This document shows, one piece after another, positions 53,749 to 62,386 of a stretch of DNA of 64,000 bases; within the stretch, counting starts at the first letter, position 1; each line of letters opens with the position of its first letter. This stretch comes from an uncultured Acetatifactor sp. (lineage in GTDB: Bacteria > Bacillota > Clostridia > Lachnospirales > Lachnospiraceae). The notes under the pieces are model-generated. The model had not been told where the DNA came from. It saw nothing but the letters and a program-made list of their open reading frames with translations, and made no database searches. Made by a program: the position numbers and the translations under genes. Location of the stretch: NCBI GenBank assembly GCA_910578815.1, contig CAJTSE010000002.1:94603-158602 (forward strand). Reading direction: 5' to 3'.

Positions 53749-54285
53749 TTAGACCAGCTCCAGAACTACTTCCATTGCTGCATCACCCTTACGGGGGCCG
53801 ATCTTTACGATCCTGGTATAGCCGCCCTTGCGGTCAGCATACTTGGGACCATACTCGTCAAACAGCTTTCCTGCCAGGTCAACTTCCTTTGTATTGCGCT
53901 TCCGTCCGGCCGCTTCCTTGGGAACGTCCACCACAGGGTTAAGCACCTTCATGATCTGGCGCCTTGCGTGCATACGGCTGGGCAGATCCTTCTTGATCTC
54001 CTTCTCCACTGTCTCGTACTTGGTAACCTTCTTGCCGTCAACAGTTTCCTTCACACGCTTTCCGTCCTTGTCCTTTACAGGAACCTTTACGGAAACCTTC
54101 ACCATCTCATAATTATCCTTTTCCTTTGCTGCCAGAGCAATCAAGCCTTCTGCAATCTTTCTTACTTCCTTGGCTCTCATCTCGGTGGTAATGATCTTAC
54201 CGTGATTGATCAACGCTGTAACCTGATTTCTAAGTAATGCTTTTCTCTGAGAAGATGTTCTTCCCAACTTCCTATACTTTGCCAT
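53749..54285 (-). CDS. rplQ: 50S ribosomal protein L17, extended form
   Basis: A 178-residue L17, last gene of the ribosomal protein operon. The core is normal: MAKYRKLGRTSSQRKALLRN at the start and GGYTRIVKIGPRKGDAAMEV at the end. Most bacteria have 115-130 residues. Here about 50 extra residues rich in Lys, Val and Glu (KVPVKDKDGKRVKETVDGKK region) are inserted at about residues 70-120. Similar long L17 proteins occur in Lachnospiraceae. It follows rpoA after 149 bases. Confidence 0.95.
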   Translation of the reverse strand: MAKYRKLGRTSSQRKALLRNQVTALINHGKIITTEMRAKEVRKIAEGLIALAAKEKDNYEMVKVSVKVPVKDKDGKRVKETVDGKKVTKYETVEKEIKKDLPSRMHARRQIMKVLNPVVDVPKEAAGRKRNTKEVDLAGKLFDEYGPKYADRKGGYTRIVKIGPRKGDAAMEVVLELV

Positions 54286-54434
54286 GACCTTATTTCCTTT
54301 CTCTTTTCATGGTACATCCGGCCATGCGCTTTGGTCTTACTTACCGGATGCCTGGCTTTGCCATACAGAGACTTACCACGGACACACCCTTTGGATTTAC
54401 TGTCCACGGCTTACTCATTGTTTTTTGCTTAAAC

Positions 54435-55391
54435 TCATTCCTCTGAAGGATTCAGTTGGAGACCAAGCTCCTTCAGCTTTGCCAGCACCTCTTCCAGTGA
54501 CTTACGGCCCAGATTGCGGACCTTCATCATATCCTCAGAAGTCTTGTTACACAGCTCTTCCACAGTGTTGATACCGGCTCTCTTTAAACAATTATATGAA
54601 CGCACGGAAAGCTCCAGCTCGTCGATACTCATTTCGAGAACCTTCTCCTTCTCATCGTCCTCCTTTTCAACCATGACTTCCGCAGTCTTGGCATTCTCGG
54701 ACAAATCAATAAAGAGACTCAGATGCTCACTTAAGACCTTCGCTGCCAAACTCACTGCCTCATCGGGAACCAGTGTTCCATTGGTAAATACATCCAGCGT
54801 CAGCTTATCAAAGTCGGTAACCTGACCCACACGCGTATTTGCCACCGTCATATTCACTCTCTCCACAGGCGTATAGATAGAGTCGATCGCTATTACACCT
54901 ATGGGCAGATCTTCGTGCTTGTTTTTGTCGGCGCTCACATAACCACGTCCTCTGGTAATGGTCAATTCCATATATAGCTTGGTGTCCTTGCCGCTTAAGG
55001 TAGCAATCACCAGATCAGGGTTTAATATCTCGATATCCTGATCCACCTGAATGTCAGAAGCATGCACAACTCCCTCGCCCTCAAACTCAATGTAAGCCGT
55101 CTTGGCTTCATTGGTCTCGCTATTGTTCTTAATGGCAAGACCCTTAATGTTCATAATGATTTCTGTCACATCCTCTTTTACACCAGGGATGGAACTGAAT
55201 TCATGCAGAACGCCCTCGATCTTGATCTGGCTCACTGCCGCTCCGGGCAGGGAAGAAAGCATGATCCTTCTCAGAGAATTGCCAAGGGTAATGCCATAGC
55301 CCCTCTCCAAAGGCTCAACAATGAATTTGCCGTACTTCTTATCTTCTGAAATCTCAGCAACCTCAATATTTGGTCTCTCAAAATCAAACAC
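54435..55391 (-). CDS. rpoA: RNA polymerase subunit alpha
   Basis: A 318-residue alpha subunit. The N-terminal assembly domain (about 1-230) has [20 protein letters not shown] and the beta-contacting regions. The C-terminal domain (about 250-310) has [20 protein letters not shown] and [15 protein letters not shown], which bind UP elements and activators. The length is normal. The gene is in its standard place between rpsD and rplQ. Confidence 0.97.
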   Translation of the reverse strand: MFDFERPNIEVAEISEDKKYGKFIVEPLERGYGITLGNSLRRIMLSSLPGAAVSQIKIEGVLHEFSSIPGVKEDVTEIIMNIKGLAIKNNSETNEAKTAYIEFEGEGVVHASDIQVDQDIEILNPDLVIATLSGKDTKLYMELTITRGRGYVSADKNKHEDLPIGVIAIDSIYTPVERVNMTVANTRVGQVTDFDKLTLDVFTNGTLVPDEAVSLAAKVLSEHLSLFIDLSENAKTAEVMVEKEDDEKEKVLEMSIDELELSVRSYNCLKRAGINTVEELCNKTSEDMMKVRNLGRKSLEEVLAKLKELGLQLNPSEE

Positions 55392-55429
55392 TGCAAATAC
55401 CCTCCTTTGGGATTGTTTGTGGGCAAGGC

Positions 55430-56023
55430 TTACTTGGAGTACAACTCGACAATAAGCATTTCGTCTACAGGGACATCAATCATTTCCCTGGTAGGAAGGT
55501 TTTTAATGGTTCCCTTGAAGTTCTCAAGATCTACATCCATCCATTCGGGAACCAGCCTGCCGCTGGTCACTTCGGCAATGTCCTTGTATCTCTGCATTGT
55601 CCTTGCGCTTTCTTTGATTTCAATAACATCACCGGCCTTCACCAGATAAGAGGGGATGTTTACTACCTTACCGTTTACGAGAACATGCTTGTGGCCAACC
55701 ACCTGTCTTGCTTCTCTTCTCGTCCTTGCAAAACACATTCTGAAAATCACACTGTCAAGCCTGCTCTCCAGCATGATCATCAGATTCTCGCCGGTCATTC
55801 CCTGCATCCTGTCTGCCTTATCATAATAATTCCTGAAAGGCTTCTCCAAAACACCATAGATAAATTTTGCCTTCTGCTTCTCACGAAGCTGCATGCCATA
55901 TTCACTGACTTTCTTACCTGCTCTTAAATTCTGACGGTTGGACTTCTTATCATATCCCAGATAAGAAGGCTCAAGACCAAGAGCACGACATCTCTTTAAT
56001 ACGGGTGTGCGATTTACTGCCAT
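55430..56023 (-). CDS. rpsD: 30S ribosomal protein S4
   Basis: A 197-residue S4, a primary 16S rRNA-binding protein and, in many bacteria, the translational repressor of its own operon. It starts [20 protein letters not shown] and contains an S4 RNA-binding domain ([20 protein letters not shown]). It lacks the four-Cys zinc site (C-minus form). The 448-base spacer before it is filled with a hairpin repeat array, which would form its leader if transcribed from rpsK. Confidence 0.96.
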   Translation of the reverse strand: MAVNRTPVLKRCRALGLEPSYLGYDKKSNRQNLRAGKKVSEYGMQLREKQKAKFIYGVLEKPFRNYYDKADRMQGMTGENLMIMLESRLDSVIFRMCFARTRREARQVVGHKHVLVNGKVVNIPSYLVKAGDVIEIKESARTMQRYKDIAEVTSGRLVPEWMDVDLENFKGTIKNLPTREMIDVPVDEMLIVELYSK

Positions 56024-56106
56024 TATATTTTCTCCTTTTTATTATCGTTTACAATGCCGTGGCCGGCATCTTCCTCCGACTTAATCTAATAACTGCTTTT
56101 CAGCCC

Positions 56107-56475
56107 GTACTTTGTACAGGCTTGGAATTTCTATTCATACCCCGGAAGAATGACTCGTCAGAGACATTCTTCTGTGCGCGACTTAGAATTTGTTAGTCTG
56201 CGTATGCAGACTTAGAAATTCTTCCAGGCGAATAGGTTTCTCTTATGTGAAACCGTAGAAATTCTTTGCCTGTGTACTTTACAGGCTTAGAATTTCTATT
56301 CACTCTCTGGGAAGAATGGCTCGTCAGAGACATTCTTCTGTGCGCGACTTAGAATTTGTTAGTCTGCGTATGCAGACTTAGAAATTCTTCCAGGCGAATA
56401 GGTTTCTCTTATGTGAAACCGTAGAAATTCTTTGCCTGTGTACTTTACAGGCTTAGAATTTCTATTCACCTTTAG
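56107..56475 (-). repeat. 166-bp tandem repeat with hairpin array between rpsK and rpsD
   Basis: Two nearly identical units (56144-56309 and 56310-56475) and a partial third at the left (from 56107) repeat with an exact period of 166. Each unit can form four hairpins: GAAGAATG/CATTCTTC, GTCTGC/GCAGAC, GGTTTC/GAAACC and GCCTGT/ACAGGC. The second and last are flanked by AGAAATTCT- and AGAATTTCT-type sequences. No reading frame is plausible here. The array ends 4 bases inside the rpsK 3' region. Confidence 0.9.
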
Positions 56476-56867
56476 ACACGGCGTCTCTTGGGAGGACGGC
56501 AGCCGTTGTGAGGAACGGGGGTTACATCGCGGATGCTGATAACCTCAAGACCGCAAGCCGAAAGAGCCCTGATTGCAGCCTCACGGCCTGAGCCGGGACC
56601 TTTCACAAACACGTCTACAGATTTCAACCCATGTACCAAAGCCGCCTTTGTAGCTGTTTCTGCAGCCATCTGTGCAGCATAGGGAGTAGATTTCCTTGAA
56701 CCTCTGAATCCCAGACCACCGGCACTTGCCCAGCTCAGTGCATTGCCTTCGCTGTCAGTCAGTGTAACAATCGTATTGTTAAAAGAAGACTGAATATGTG
56801 CCTGTCCGCGTTCAACGTTTTTCTTAACGCGCTTCTTAGTTACTTTTTTCGCAACTTGTTTCGCCAT
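56472..56867 (-). CDS. rpsK: 30S ribosomal protein S11
   Basis: A 131-residue S11 of the small-subunit platform. It starts [20 protein letters not shown], with [16 protein letters not shown], and ends with the conserved [16 protein letters not shown]. Normal length. It lies between rpsM (110-base gap) and the repeat array that precedes rpsD. Confidence 0.97.
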   Translation of the reverse strand: MAKQVAKKVTKKRVKKNVERGQAHIQSSFNNTIVTLTDSEGNALSWASAGGLGFRGSRKSTPYAAQMAAETATKAALVHGLKSVDVFVKGPGSGREAAIRALSACGLEVISIRDVTPVPHNGCRPPKRRRV

Positions 56868-56977
56868 TTTTAAACTAACCTACTTTCTCAATAAATTTAC
56901 AGTTACTTATGGAACCTTCTAAATCTGCTTTGCAAATTCACAAGTATCAAGTAATCCTTCTATTATATATTTCACGA

Positions 56978-57349
56978 TTACTTTTTCTTGTTTGCCACTG
57001 TACGCTTAGGGCCCTTACGAGTTCTTGCGTTGTTCTTGGTATTCTGACCGCGAACAGGCAGGCCCTTACGATGACGGATTCCACGATAGCAGCCAATTTC
57101 CTGAAGTCTCTTGATATTTAAGGCAACCTCACGTCTTAAATCACCTTCTACCATGAGATTCAGCTTCTCGATGACCTCGCTGATCTTTTTTACTTCCTCA
57201 TCGGTCACATCCCTGACTCTGGTATCGGGATTAACACCTGCTTCCGCCAAAATCTTGTTGGAAGTAGCTCTGCCGATTCCATAGACATAGGTCAGGCCGA
57301 TTTCAATTCGTTTCTCTCTTGGTAAGTCTACACCTGCGATACGAGCCAT
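56978..57349 (-). CDS. rpsM: 30S ribosomal protein S13
   Basis: A 123-residue S13 of the small-subunit head, which contacts P-site tRNA. It starts [20 protein letters not shown] and ends with the basic tail [15 protein letters not shown]. The ATG has GGAGG upstream. It is separated from rpmJ by a 348-base spacer, much longer than usual in this operon. Confidence 0.97.
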   Translation of the reverse strand: MARIAGVDLPREKRIEIGLTYVYGIGRATSNKILAEAGVNPDTRVRDVTDEEVKKISEVIEKLNLMVEGDLRREVALNIKRLQEIGCYRGIRHRKGLPVRGQNTKNNARTRKGPKRTVANKKK

Positions 57350-57456
57350 TTACATTTCCTCCATTTTTCTGTTACTAATTGATTGGGGCTTTCACCCAAT
57401 CGGACGCATTGTCACTATCCGATCTTTCCAAAACACCCTGTTCGTCTCTCTTCAAG

Positions 57457-57534
57457 GAAATATGCGCTTGCGCATATTTCAGAAACGAAATTTAGAAATT
57501 CTTAGATTATATCCTATATAATCTTAGAATTTCT
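57457..57534 (-). other. Two strong hairpins in the rpmJ-rpsM spacer
   Basis: GAAATATGCG pairs perfectly with CGCATATTTC (57457-57466 with 57471-57480). Next to it, an 18-bp stem with one mismatch runs from 57494-57511 to 57517-57534 (AGAAATTCT-AG-ATTATA arms). A third, GATTGGG/CCCAATC, lies near 57380-57402. The spacer 57350-57697 holds no gene. The second hairpin has the same flanks as the repeats upstream of rpsD. Confidence 0.7.
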
Positions 57535-57697
57535 TTTCGTCTTGGTATCAAGAAGTAATCTCCCGCAAGCTCCATCCAGGATTTATGATAACTGCCGCCG
57601 CTGTTCACACACCGTCGGCAATTCAGCCGCACATAAAAACCAGACAAGAACTCACTTAACCTGATCCGGTCTCCTTACGAAGCCGTCCAGGCGGTGA

Positions 57698-57811
57698 TTA
57701 TCCCTGTCTCTGCTTGTGTTTCGGATTGTCACAGATAATTCTGATACGTCCTTTTCTCTTGATGACTTTGCACTTTTCGCAAATTGGTTTTACTGATGAT
57801 CTAACCTTCAT
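57698..57811 (-). CDS. rpmJ: 50S ribosomal protein L36
   Basis: A 37-residue L36 starting [10 protein letters not shown]. The zinc ligands of the classical (C-plus) form are present: C11, C14, C27 and H32. The ATG at 57811 has AAAGGAGGG at ideal distance. A promoter stands just upstream (57845-57873), so the genes from rpmJ onward have their own start of transcription. Confidence 0.96.
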   Translation of the reverse strand: MKVRSSVKPICEKCKVIKRKGRIRIICDNPKHKQRQG

Positions 57812-57844
57812 CTCAAACCCTCCTTTCAAAAAAGACCGTTTTTT

Positions 57845-57873
57845 ATTATAACATAGGGGCTGCCTGTTGACAA
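57845..57873 (-). promoter_or_regulatory. Internal promoter before rpmJ
   Basis: On the minus strand TTGTCA (complement of 57868-57873), 17 bases, then TATAAT (complement of 57845-57850, matching 6/6). It lies about 35 bases before the rpmJ start and just after the 200-bp inverted-repeat element. Confidence 0.75.
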
Positions 57874-57912
57874 CCCCTATTTTTATCTTTTTCGCCGCGG
57901 TGAAACAATTCC

Positions 57913-58112
57913 GTAACAGTTCAGACGCCCCGCAATCAGGTAACAGGTGCCAGCCGGCAGTTGTTCTCAATACAGACTGTGCAAGACGTCGGTACTTGGC
58001 AAGCGTATTATGCTTGCCTATGTACCGTTACGTCGCGCCTCAAGCGAAAGCGAGTCTGCATGAGAATGAAAGCCGGCTGGCACCGTCAGGATGTTGGTGT
58101 CTGAACTCTTAC
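57913..58112. repeat. 200-bp inverted-repeat element between infA and rpmJ
   Basis: Both ends carry GTAASAGTTCAGACRCC in inverted orientation (57913-57929 and 58096-58112, two differences). Inside, a perfect 13-bp stem pairs 57946-57958 with 58072-58084. TTCTCA and CAGACT (57964-57978) pair with 58053-58066. A long hairpin runs over 57985-58034 (GGCAAGC/GCTTGCC tip), and a small GCGAAAGC hairpin lies at 58043-58052. The whole folds as one closed, branched structure. It looks like a MITE-type element or a structured RNA; no target-site duplication is evident and it codes for nothing plausible. Confidence 0.8.
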
Positions 58113-58124
58113 ATAGCCCGACTG

Positions 58125-58343
58125 TTACTTGTCTCTCCAGATAATGCGCCCTTTACTCAGATCATAAGGCGACAGCTCCAGCGTTACCTTGTCTCCGGGC
58201 AGGATGCGTATGAAATTCTGGCGCAGCTTGCCGCTGATATGAGCCAGCACACGATGCCCGTTCTCCAGTTCCACCTGAAACATGGTATTTGGCAGCTTCT
58301 CCACAACCGTTCCTTCAATTTCAATTACATCACTTTTTGACAT
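58125..58343 (-). CDS. infA: Translation initiation factor IF-1
   Basis: A 72-residue IF-1, an OB-fold protein that binds the 30S A site. It starts [20 protein letters not shown] and contains [19 protein letters not shown]. Complete and of normal length. It follows the KOW-domain gene by 12 bases. Downstream is the 200-bp inverted-repeat element. Confidence 0.96.
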   Translation of the reverse strand: MSKSDVIEIEGTVVEKLPNTMFQVELENGHRVLAHISGKLRQNFIRILPGDKVTLELSPYDLSKGRIIWRDK

Positions 58344-58355
58344 ACATTTCCTCCA

Positions 58356-58634
58356 TTATTTTGCTGCTTTATTTACTCTGTCACTCTCAAACTGCTTGAT
58401 CGCATATTTTATCTCTTCCGGCCTGAGAATCTCTCCCGCCAAAAGCCTGGTCTTCATCCTCTCATCCACCTCTCTGTTAATGAGCTGAATGTGCTTTTTG
58501 CGCTTTTTTTTTGGCTTTTCCGGCTTTTTTAATCTGCCGTCTGACAAATATACGAAATCTCCTTCCTCAGCTACAACCACATACAGAACGCCCTTGTCGT
58601 GGCCTGCGCAGGAAGCTGCAAATTGTCCTGTCAT
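58356..58634 (-). CDS. KOW-domain RNA-binding protein
   Basis: A 92-residue basic protein. The N-terminal half is a KOW motif (KGVLYVVVAEEGDFVYLSDG), similar to L14e/L24-type RNA-binding domains. A Lys-rich segment (KKPEKPKKKRKKH) and a short helical tail follow. It sits between map and infA, as in many Clostridia, and is presumably ribosome-associated; its exact role is unknown. Confidence 0.8.
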   Translation of the reverse strand: MTGQFAASCAGHDKGVLYVVVAEEGDFVYLSDGRLKKPEKPKKKRKKHIQLINREVDERMKTRLLAGEILRPEEIKYAIKQFESDRVNKAAK

Positions 58635-58654
58635 ACTTAGCTTTCCTGTTCGTT

Positions 58655-59410
58655 TTAATAGAGTGTTAAAATCTCCGGTTCGCCTTCTTCCGTGATCAAA
58701 ATGGTATTTTCATAATGAGCGGATAAGGATCCGTCCTCCGTTACCACGGTCCAGTCGTCATCCAGCCATTCCACATCCGCACGCCCCATATTAATCATGG
58801 GTTCTACGGCAAGGGTCATACCCGGACGGAGCCTGGGCCCTCTTTTGATCTGAGCAAAGTTTGGTATCTGCGGATCTTCATGAAGCTTTGTTCCTACGCC
58901 ATGCCCCACCAAGTCCCGGACAATGCCGTATCCGTAAGGCTTTACATAAGCAGCTATGGCATTGGAAATACTATACAGATGATTTCCGGCCTTTGCTTCT
59001 TTTATTCCGGCAAAAAAGCTCTCCCTCGTCACCTCAATCAGCTGTCTTGCCTCAGGGCTGATTCTTCCCACCCCATGAGTTCTTGCAGCATCCGAATGAT
59101 AACCCTTGTAGATCATGCCGGCATCCAGACTGACAATGTCGCCTTCCTGCAAAATACGGTGCTTATTGGGAATGCCGTGTACCACCTGATCATTAACCGA
59201 TACACAAATGCTTGCCGGATAGCCGTTATAATGGAGGAAATTGGGGATGCCCTCCAGCTTACGAATCAGCTGGTCACCCAAAATATCTATCTCCTTTGTG
59301 GATATTCCAGGCCTGATAAACTCTTCCAGTTCCTGATGAACAAGCGCCAGTCGCCTGCAGGATTCTCGGATCAGGTCTATCTGCTGTTCATTTTTAATAA
59401 TGATAGCCAT
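58655..59410 (-). CDS. map: Methionine aminopeptidase, type I
   Basis: A 251-residue enzyme that removes the initiator Met from nascent proteins. The five metal ligands are visible in order: two Asp in SLDAGMIYKGYHSDAARTHG, His in GHGVGTKLHEDP, and Glu in AVEPMIN and in YENTILITEEG. It starts 5 bases after the adk stop and is co-transcribed with it. Normal length. Confidence 0.96.
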   Translation of the reverse strand: MAIIIKNEQQIDLIRESCRRLALVHQELEEFIRPGISTKEIDILGDQLIRKLEGIPNFLHYNGYPASICVSVNDQVVHGIPNKHRILQEGDIVSLDAGMIYKGYHSDAARTHGVGRISPEARQLIEVTRESFFAGIKEAKAGNHLYSISNAIAAYVKPYGYGIVRDLVGHGVGTKLHEDPQIPNFAQIKRGPRLRPGMTLAVEPMINMGRADVEWLDDDWTVVTEDGSLSAHYENTILITEEGEPEILTLY

Positions 59411-59415
59411 GGCTT

Positions 59416-60057
59416 TTACCCCAGTATCCCTGTAATGGCCGCAAATACGTCCTTCATATCCACGGTGCCGTCCACGGTCTTCAACACACCCTTTGCCGTA
59501 TAGAAATCAATCAGCGGCTGTGTCTGGTCATGATATACCTTTAAACGATTCTGGACAGTCTCCGGTTGATCGTCATCCCGAAGTACCAGCTCGCTGCCGC
59601 AGGTATCGCAAATTCCTTCCTTTTTCGGCGGAATATGTTCGATATGATAGGTTGCCCCACACTTTAAGCAAGCACGCCTGCCGGACATTCTTCTGACAAT
59701 GTTTTCATCGGGCACATCTACATTAATGGCATAATCAATTTTCTCACCCAGTTTATTTAAAGCTTCATCCAACACTTCCGCCTGAGGAATGGTCCTAGGA
59801 AAGCCGTCCAGAACATAACCCTTTGCACAATCGTCCTGAGCCACCCGGTCCAGCAAAATCTTTACTGTCAGCTCATCCGGAACCAAAAGCCCCTGATCCA
59901 TATACTTCTTTGCTTCCATTCCAAGTTCCGTACCGTTCTTAATGTTTGCCCGGAAAATATCTCCTGTGGATACATGAGGTATACCATACTTTTCCGCAAT
60001 CATTTTGGCCTGAGTGCCTTTTCCCGCACCGGGCGCCCCTAACATTATAATCTTCAT
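59416..60057 (-). CDS. adk: Adenylate kinase
   Basis: A 213-residue long-form adenylate kinase converting ATP and AMP to two ADP. The P-loop is GAPGAGKGT (residues 7-15), and the AMP site includes STGDIFR and GFPRT. The LID domain carries a four-Cys zinc site (C130, C133, C150, C153), typical of Gram-positive enzymes. It has its own promoter at 60112-60140 behind the terminator after secY. Confidence 0.97.
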   Translation of the reverse strand: MKIIMLGAPGAGKGTQAKMIAEKYGIPHVSTGDIFRANIKNGTELGMEAKKYMDQGLLVPDELTVKILLDRVAQDDCAKGYVLDGFPRTIPQAEVLDEALNKLGEKIDYAINVDVPDENIVRRMSGRRACLKCGATYHIEHIPPKKEGICDTCGSELVLRDDDQPETVQNRLKVYHDQTQPLIDFYTAKGVLKTVDGTVDMKDVFAAITGILG

Positions 60058-60111
60058 TTTCCCTCCATTTCAAAGCACTTTATGCTTTGTCACATACTCC
60101 GTTCAACTATA

Positions 60112-60140
60112 ATTTTAATAATTTAGCAAATAGTTTGCAA
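60112..60140 (-). promoter_or_regulatory. Promoter of adk-map-infA unit
   Basis: On the minus strand TTGCAA (complement of 60135-60140), 17 bases, then TAAAAT (complement of 60112-60117), about 55 bases before the adk start and just after a strong terminator. Confidence 0.6.
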
Positions 60141-60168
60141 TATCCAAGTCAAAAATTTTCTTGTCAAA

Positions 60169-60198
60169 AAATCGCGCAGGGCATACCTGCGCGATTTT
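60169..60198 (-). terminator. Intrinsic terminator between secY and adk
   Basis: AATCGCGCAGG pairs perfectly with CCTGCGCGATT around a five-base loop. On the minus strand six T follow. It splits the ribosomal cluster into a unit ending at secY and a unit starting at adk. Confidence 0.85.
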
Positions 60199-60218
60199 GG
60201 GAAGCGCCGCTCCCCAGC

Positions 60219-61541
60219 CTACTTCTCCAAAAATCCCTTGTAATTGCGGACAAGCATCTGGGATTCCACCTGCTTCATGGTCTCCAACACAACACTGACA
60301 ATAATGATCAGGCTGGTGCCGCCAAAGGACACATTCGCCTTAAACACACCGCTGAAGAAATAAGGAAGAACTGCGATCACAGTCAGACCAACTGCGCCGA
60401 TAAACACAATATAATTCAATACCTTGTTCAGATAATCACTGGTAGGCTTTCCTGGCCTGATGCCGGGAATAAAGCCGCCCTGTTTCTTCATGTTATCGGC
60501 TATCATCAACGGGTTAAAGGTAATAGATGTATAAAAATATGCGAAGAAAATAATCAGCGCAACATACACCAGTAACCCTACAGAATACTTAATCTGCTTC
60601 GGATCACACCAATAATTTGAATTCAGGTATTTTAAGATCTCGCTCCACACGCCTGTCCCATTATATTTTGCAAAGGACGAAATAATAATGGGAAGCTGCA
60701 GAAGAGATTGTGCAAAAATCACCGGGATAACACCGGAAGTGTTTACCTTCAGTGGAATATTGGAGGTGTTTCCGCCCACCATCTTCCTTCCCTGGACCTT
60801 ATTTGCATACTGCACGGGGATCTTACGGGTACCGTCATTTAAAATAATAACCAGAACCACCATGACCACAATAATGGCAATGATAATCACCGCTGAGAGA
60901 ATTGCAGTTGCAGGCGCCGTATTGATCTTTGTAATCACAAACTGGTTAAAGAGTACGCTCAAATCCTGCGGCAGTCTGGAGATGATGTTAATCACCAGAA
61001 CAATGGAGATACCGTTTCCGATTCCCTTTTCCGTGATTCTCTCTCCTACCCACATCAGGAACGCACTGCCTGCCGTGAGCGTAGCCACAGAACAAATAAT
61101 ACTCAACGCATTATAGTTCGTCAGGTAACCCTGTCTGCCAAATGCGATAGCCATAGCGGTTGATTGAATCACCGCCAATGCCACGGTTACATACCGGGTA
61201 ATGGCCACTATCTTTTTCCTGCCGTCCTCGCCGTCACGCTGCATTTCTTCCAGCTTAGGAATCGCAATGGTAAGCAGCTGCATGATAATAGAGGATGTGA
61301 TATACGGAGTGATATTCAAAGCAAAAATTGACATGCTCTGAAAGGAACCTCCCGTAATCGCGTCAAAAAAACTGAACGCACCGTTCAACTCATCTGAGAA
61401 CATTGATTTGAAAACCTCTCCGCTTACCCCCGGCACAGGCAGCTGTGATCCGATTCGGATCACAATCAGCATGGCGAAGGTAAACAAAATCTTACTCCTC
61501 AGGTCCTTGATCTTAAATGCGTTTTTCAGCGTTGTAAACAT
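60219..61541 (-). CDS. secY: Protein translocase subunit SecY
   Basis: A 440-residue channel protein with ten membrane spans. Signature regions are present: GSQLPVPGV near the N-terminus, FDAITGGSFQSMSIFALNI in the plug/TM2 area, MWVGERITEKGIGNGIS, and IRPGKPTSDYLNKVLN in the C-terminal cytoplasmic loop. The ATG overlaps the rplO stop by one base (TAATG). Normal length and position. Confidence 0.97.
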   Translation of the reverse strand: MFTTLKNAFKIKDLRSKILFTFAMLIVIRIGSQLPVPGVSGEVFKSMFSDELNGAFSFFDAITGGSFQSMSIFALNITPYITSSIIMQLLTIAIPKLEEMQRDGEDGRKKIVAITRYVTVALAVIQSTAMAIAFGRQGYLTNYNALSIICSVATLTAGSAFLMWVGERITEKGIGNGISIVLVINIISRLPQDLSVLFNQFVITKINTAPATAILSAVIIIAIIVVMVVLVIILNDGTRKIPVQYANKVQGRKMVGGNTSNIPLKVNTSGVIPVIFAQSLLQLPIIISSFAKYNGTGVWSEILKYLNSNYWCDPKQIKYSVGLLVYVALIIFFAYFYTSITFNPLMIADNMKKQGGFIPGIRPGKPTSDYLNKVLNYIVFIGAVGLTVIAVLPYFFSGVFKANVSFGGTSLIIIVSVVLETMKQVESQMLVRNYKGFLEK

Positions 61542-61987
61542 TACATCACCTCTGCCGTTCCACCAAGGGCTTCAATCTTTTCCTTTGCAGATGCGCTGAA
61601 GGCGCCTGCCTTGACATTGAGCTTCTTGGTAAGTTTTCCGTTGCCGAGTATCTTAATACCGTCTCTGGGATTCTTAACTATGCCGGTTTCGATCAATGTA
61701 TTAACGTCTACCGTTGTACCATTCTCAAAACGCTCAAGAGCGCTCACATTGATAGCCACGATCTCCTTAGAGTTTCTGTTCTTAAATCCTCTCTTAGGGA
61801 TACGTCTGTACAGCGGCATCTGTCCGCCTTCAAAGCCAACTCTGGGCGCTCCGGAACGTGCCTTCTGCCCTTTGTGTCCCTTTCCCGCAGTCTTGCCGTT
61901 TCCCGAACCATGTCCACGGCCCTTTCTGAAATCACTATGCTTGGAACCTTCAGCGGGTCTCAAATTGGATAATTCCATTTCAAACAC
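61541..61987 (-). CDS. rplO: 50S ribosomal protein L15
   Basis: A 148-residue L15. It starts [20 protein letters not shown]; the Gly/Lys-rich region [20 protein letters not shown] and [18 protein letters not shown] are diagnostic. It follows rpmD by 10 bases and overlaps secY by one base. An ATG three codons in (MELSNL) may be the true start, as in most homologues. Confidence 0.96.
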   Translation of the reverse strand: MFEMELSNLRPAEGSKHSDFRKGRGHGSGNGKTAGKGHKGQKARSGAPRVGFEGGQMPLYRRIPKRGFKNRNSKEIVAINVSALERFENGTTVDVNTLIETGIVKNPRDGIKILGNGKLTKKLNVKAGAFSASAKEKIEALGGTAEVM

Positions 61988-61997
61988 CTCCTTCGCC

Positions 61998-62183
61998 TTA
62001 TACTTCTTCTACTTTCAACAAATGACCAACCAGTCGAATCTGCCCCTTTGTAGCGGCATTATCAGGCAGTACTACAGAACTGCCAATCTTGCGCAGGCCC
62101 ATGGACTCAACGATTGCCCTGTTCTTCGGTACAGCCCCAATCGTGGACTTTACCAAAGTAATCTTTAACTTCTTATCTGCCAT
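61998..62183 (-). CDS. rpmD: 50S ribosomal protein L30
   Basis: A 61-residue bacterial L30. It starts [20 protein letters not shown], followed by the conserved [12 protein letters not shown]. The ATG has AAAGGAG upstream. It is separated from rpsE by a 213-base structured spacer, whereas these two genes are normally almost adjacent. Confidence 0.96.
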   Translation of the reverse strand: MADKKLKITLVKSTIGAVPKNRAIVESMGLRKIGSSVVLPDNAATKGQIRLVGHLLKVEEV

Positions 62184-62199
62184 TATTAACTCCTTTCAT

Positions 62200-62386
62200 G
62201 CGGGAAGAGACATTTAATAAACGATCTGCTTCCCGTCATGCCGCCGGCGGCGGCATAAACCAATCCATGGAACTAAAGTTCCAGGAAGAACGCTGGTCAA
62301 GGCGAGTTTACTCGCCTGCGTTCTTCGAGGCGAAACTTAGACTTTCTTAGGTTGCGTTCTTTTCAACCTTAGAAAATCTTTTCGCC
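62200..62386 (-). other. Hairpin-rich spacer between rpsE and rpmD
   Basis: Five inverted repeats follow each other: GCGGGAAG/CTTCCCG (about 62200-62235), ATGCCGCC/GGCGGCAT (62238-62256), GGAAC/GTTCC (62269-62282), GAAGAACGC/GCGTTCTTC with inner GGCGAG/CTCGCC (62285-62326), and GGCGAAA/TTTCGCC with inner AGGTTG/CAACCT (62329-62386). The last has TTAGA/TCTTAGG-type flanks like the hairpins before rpsM and rpsD. No reading frame is plausible. Confidence 0.75.

Noticed and set aside
56107..56475. CRISPR array
   Set aside because: The repeat period is 166 bp with no short identical repeats separated by unique spacers, and no cas gene is present.
57867..58340. 157-codon plus-strand frame over infA and the inverted-repeat element
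   Set aside because: It crosses infA in antisense and a highly paired element; composition is not protein-like.
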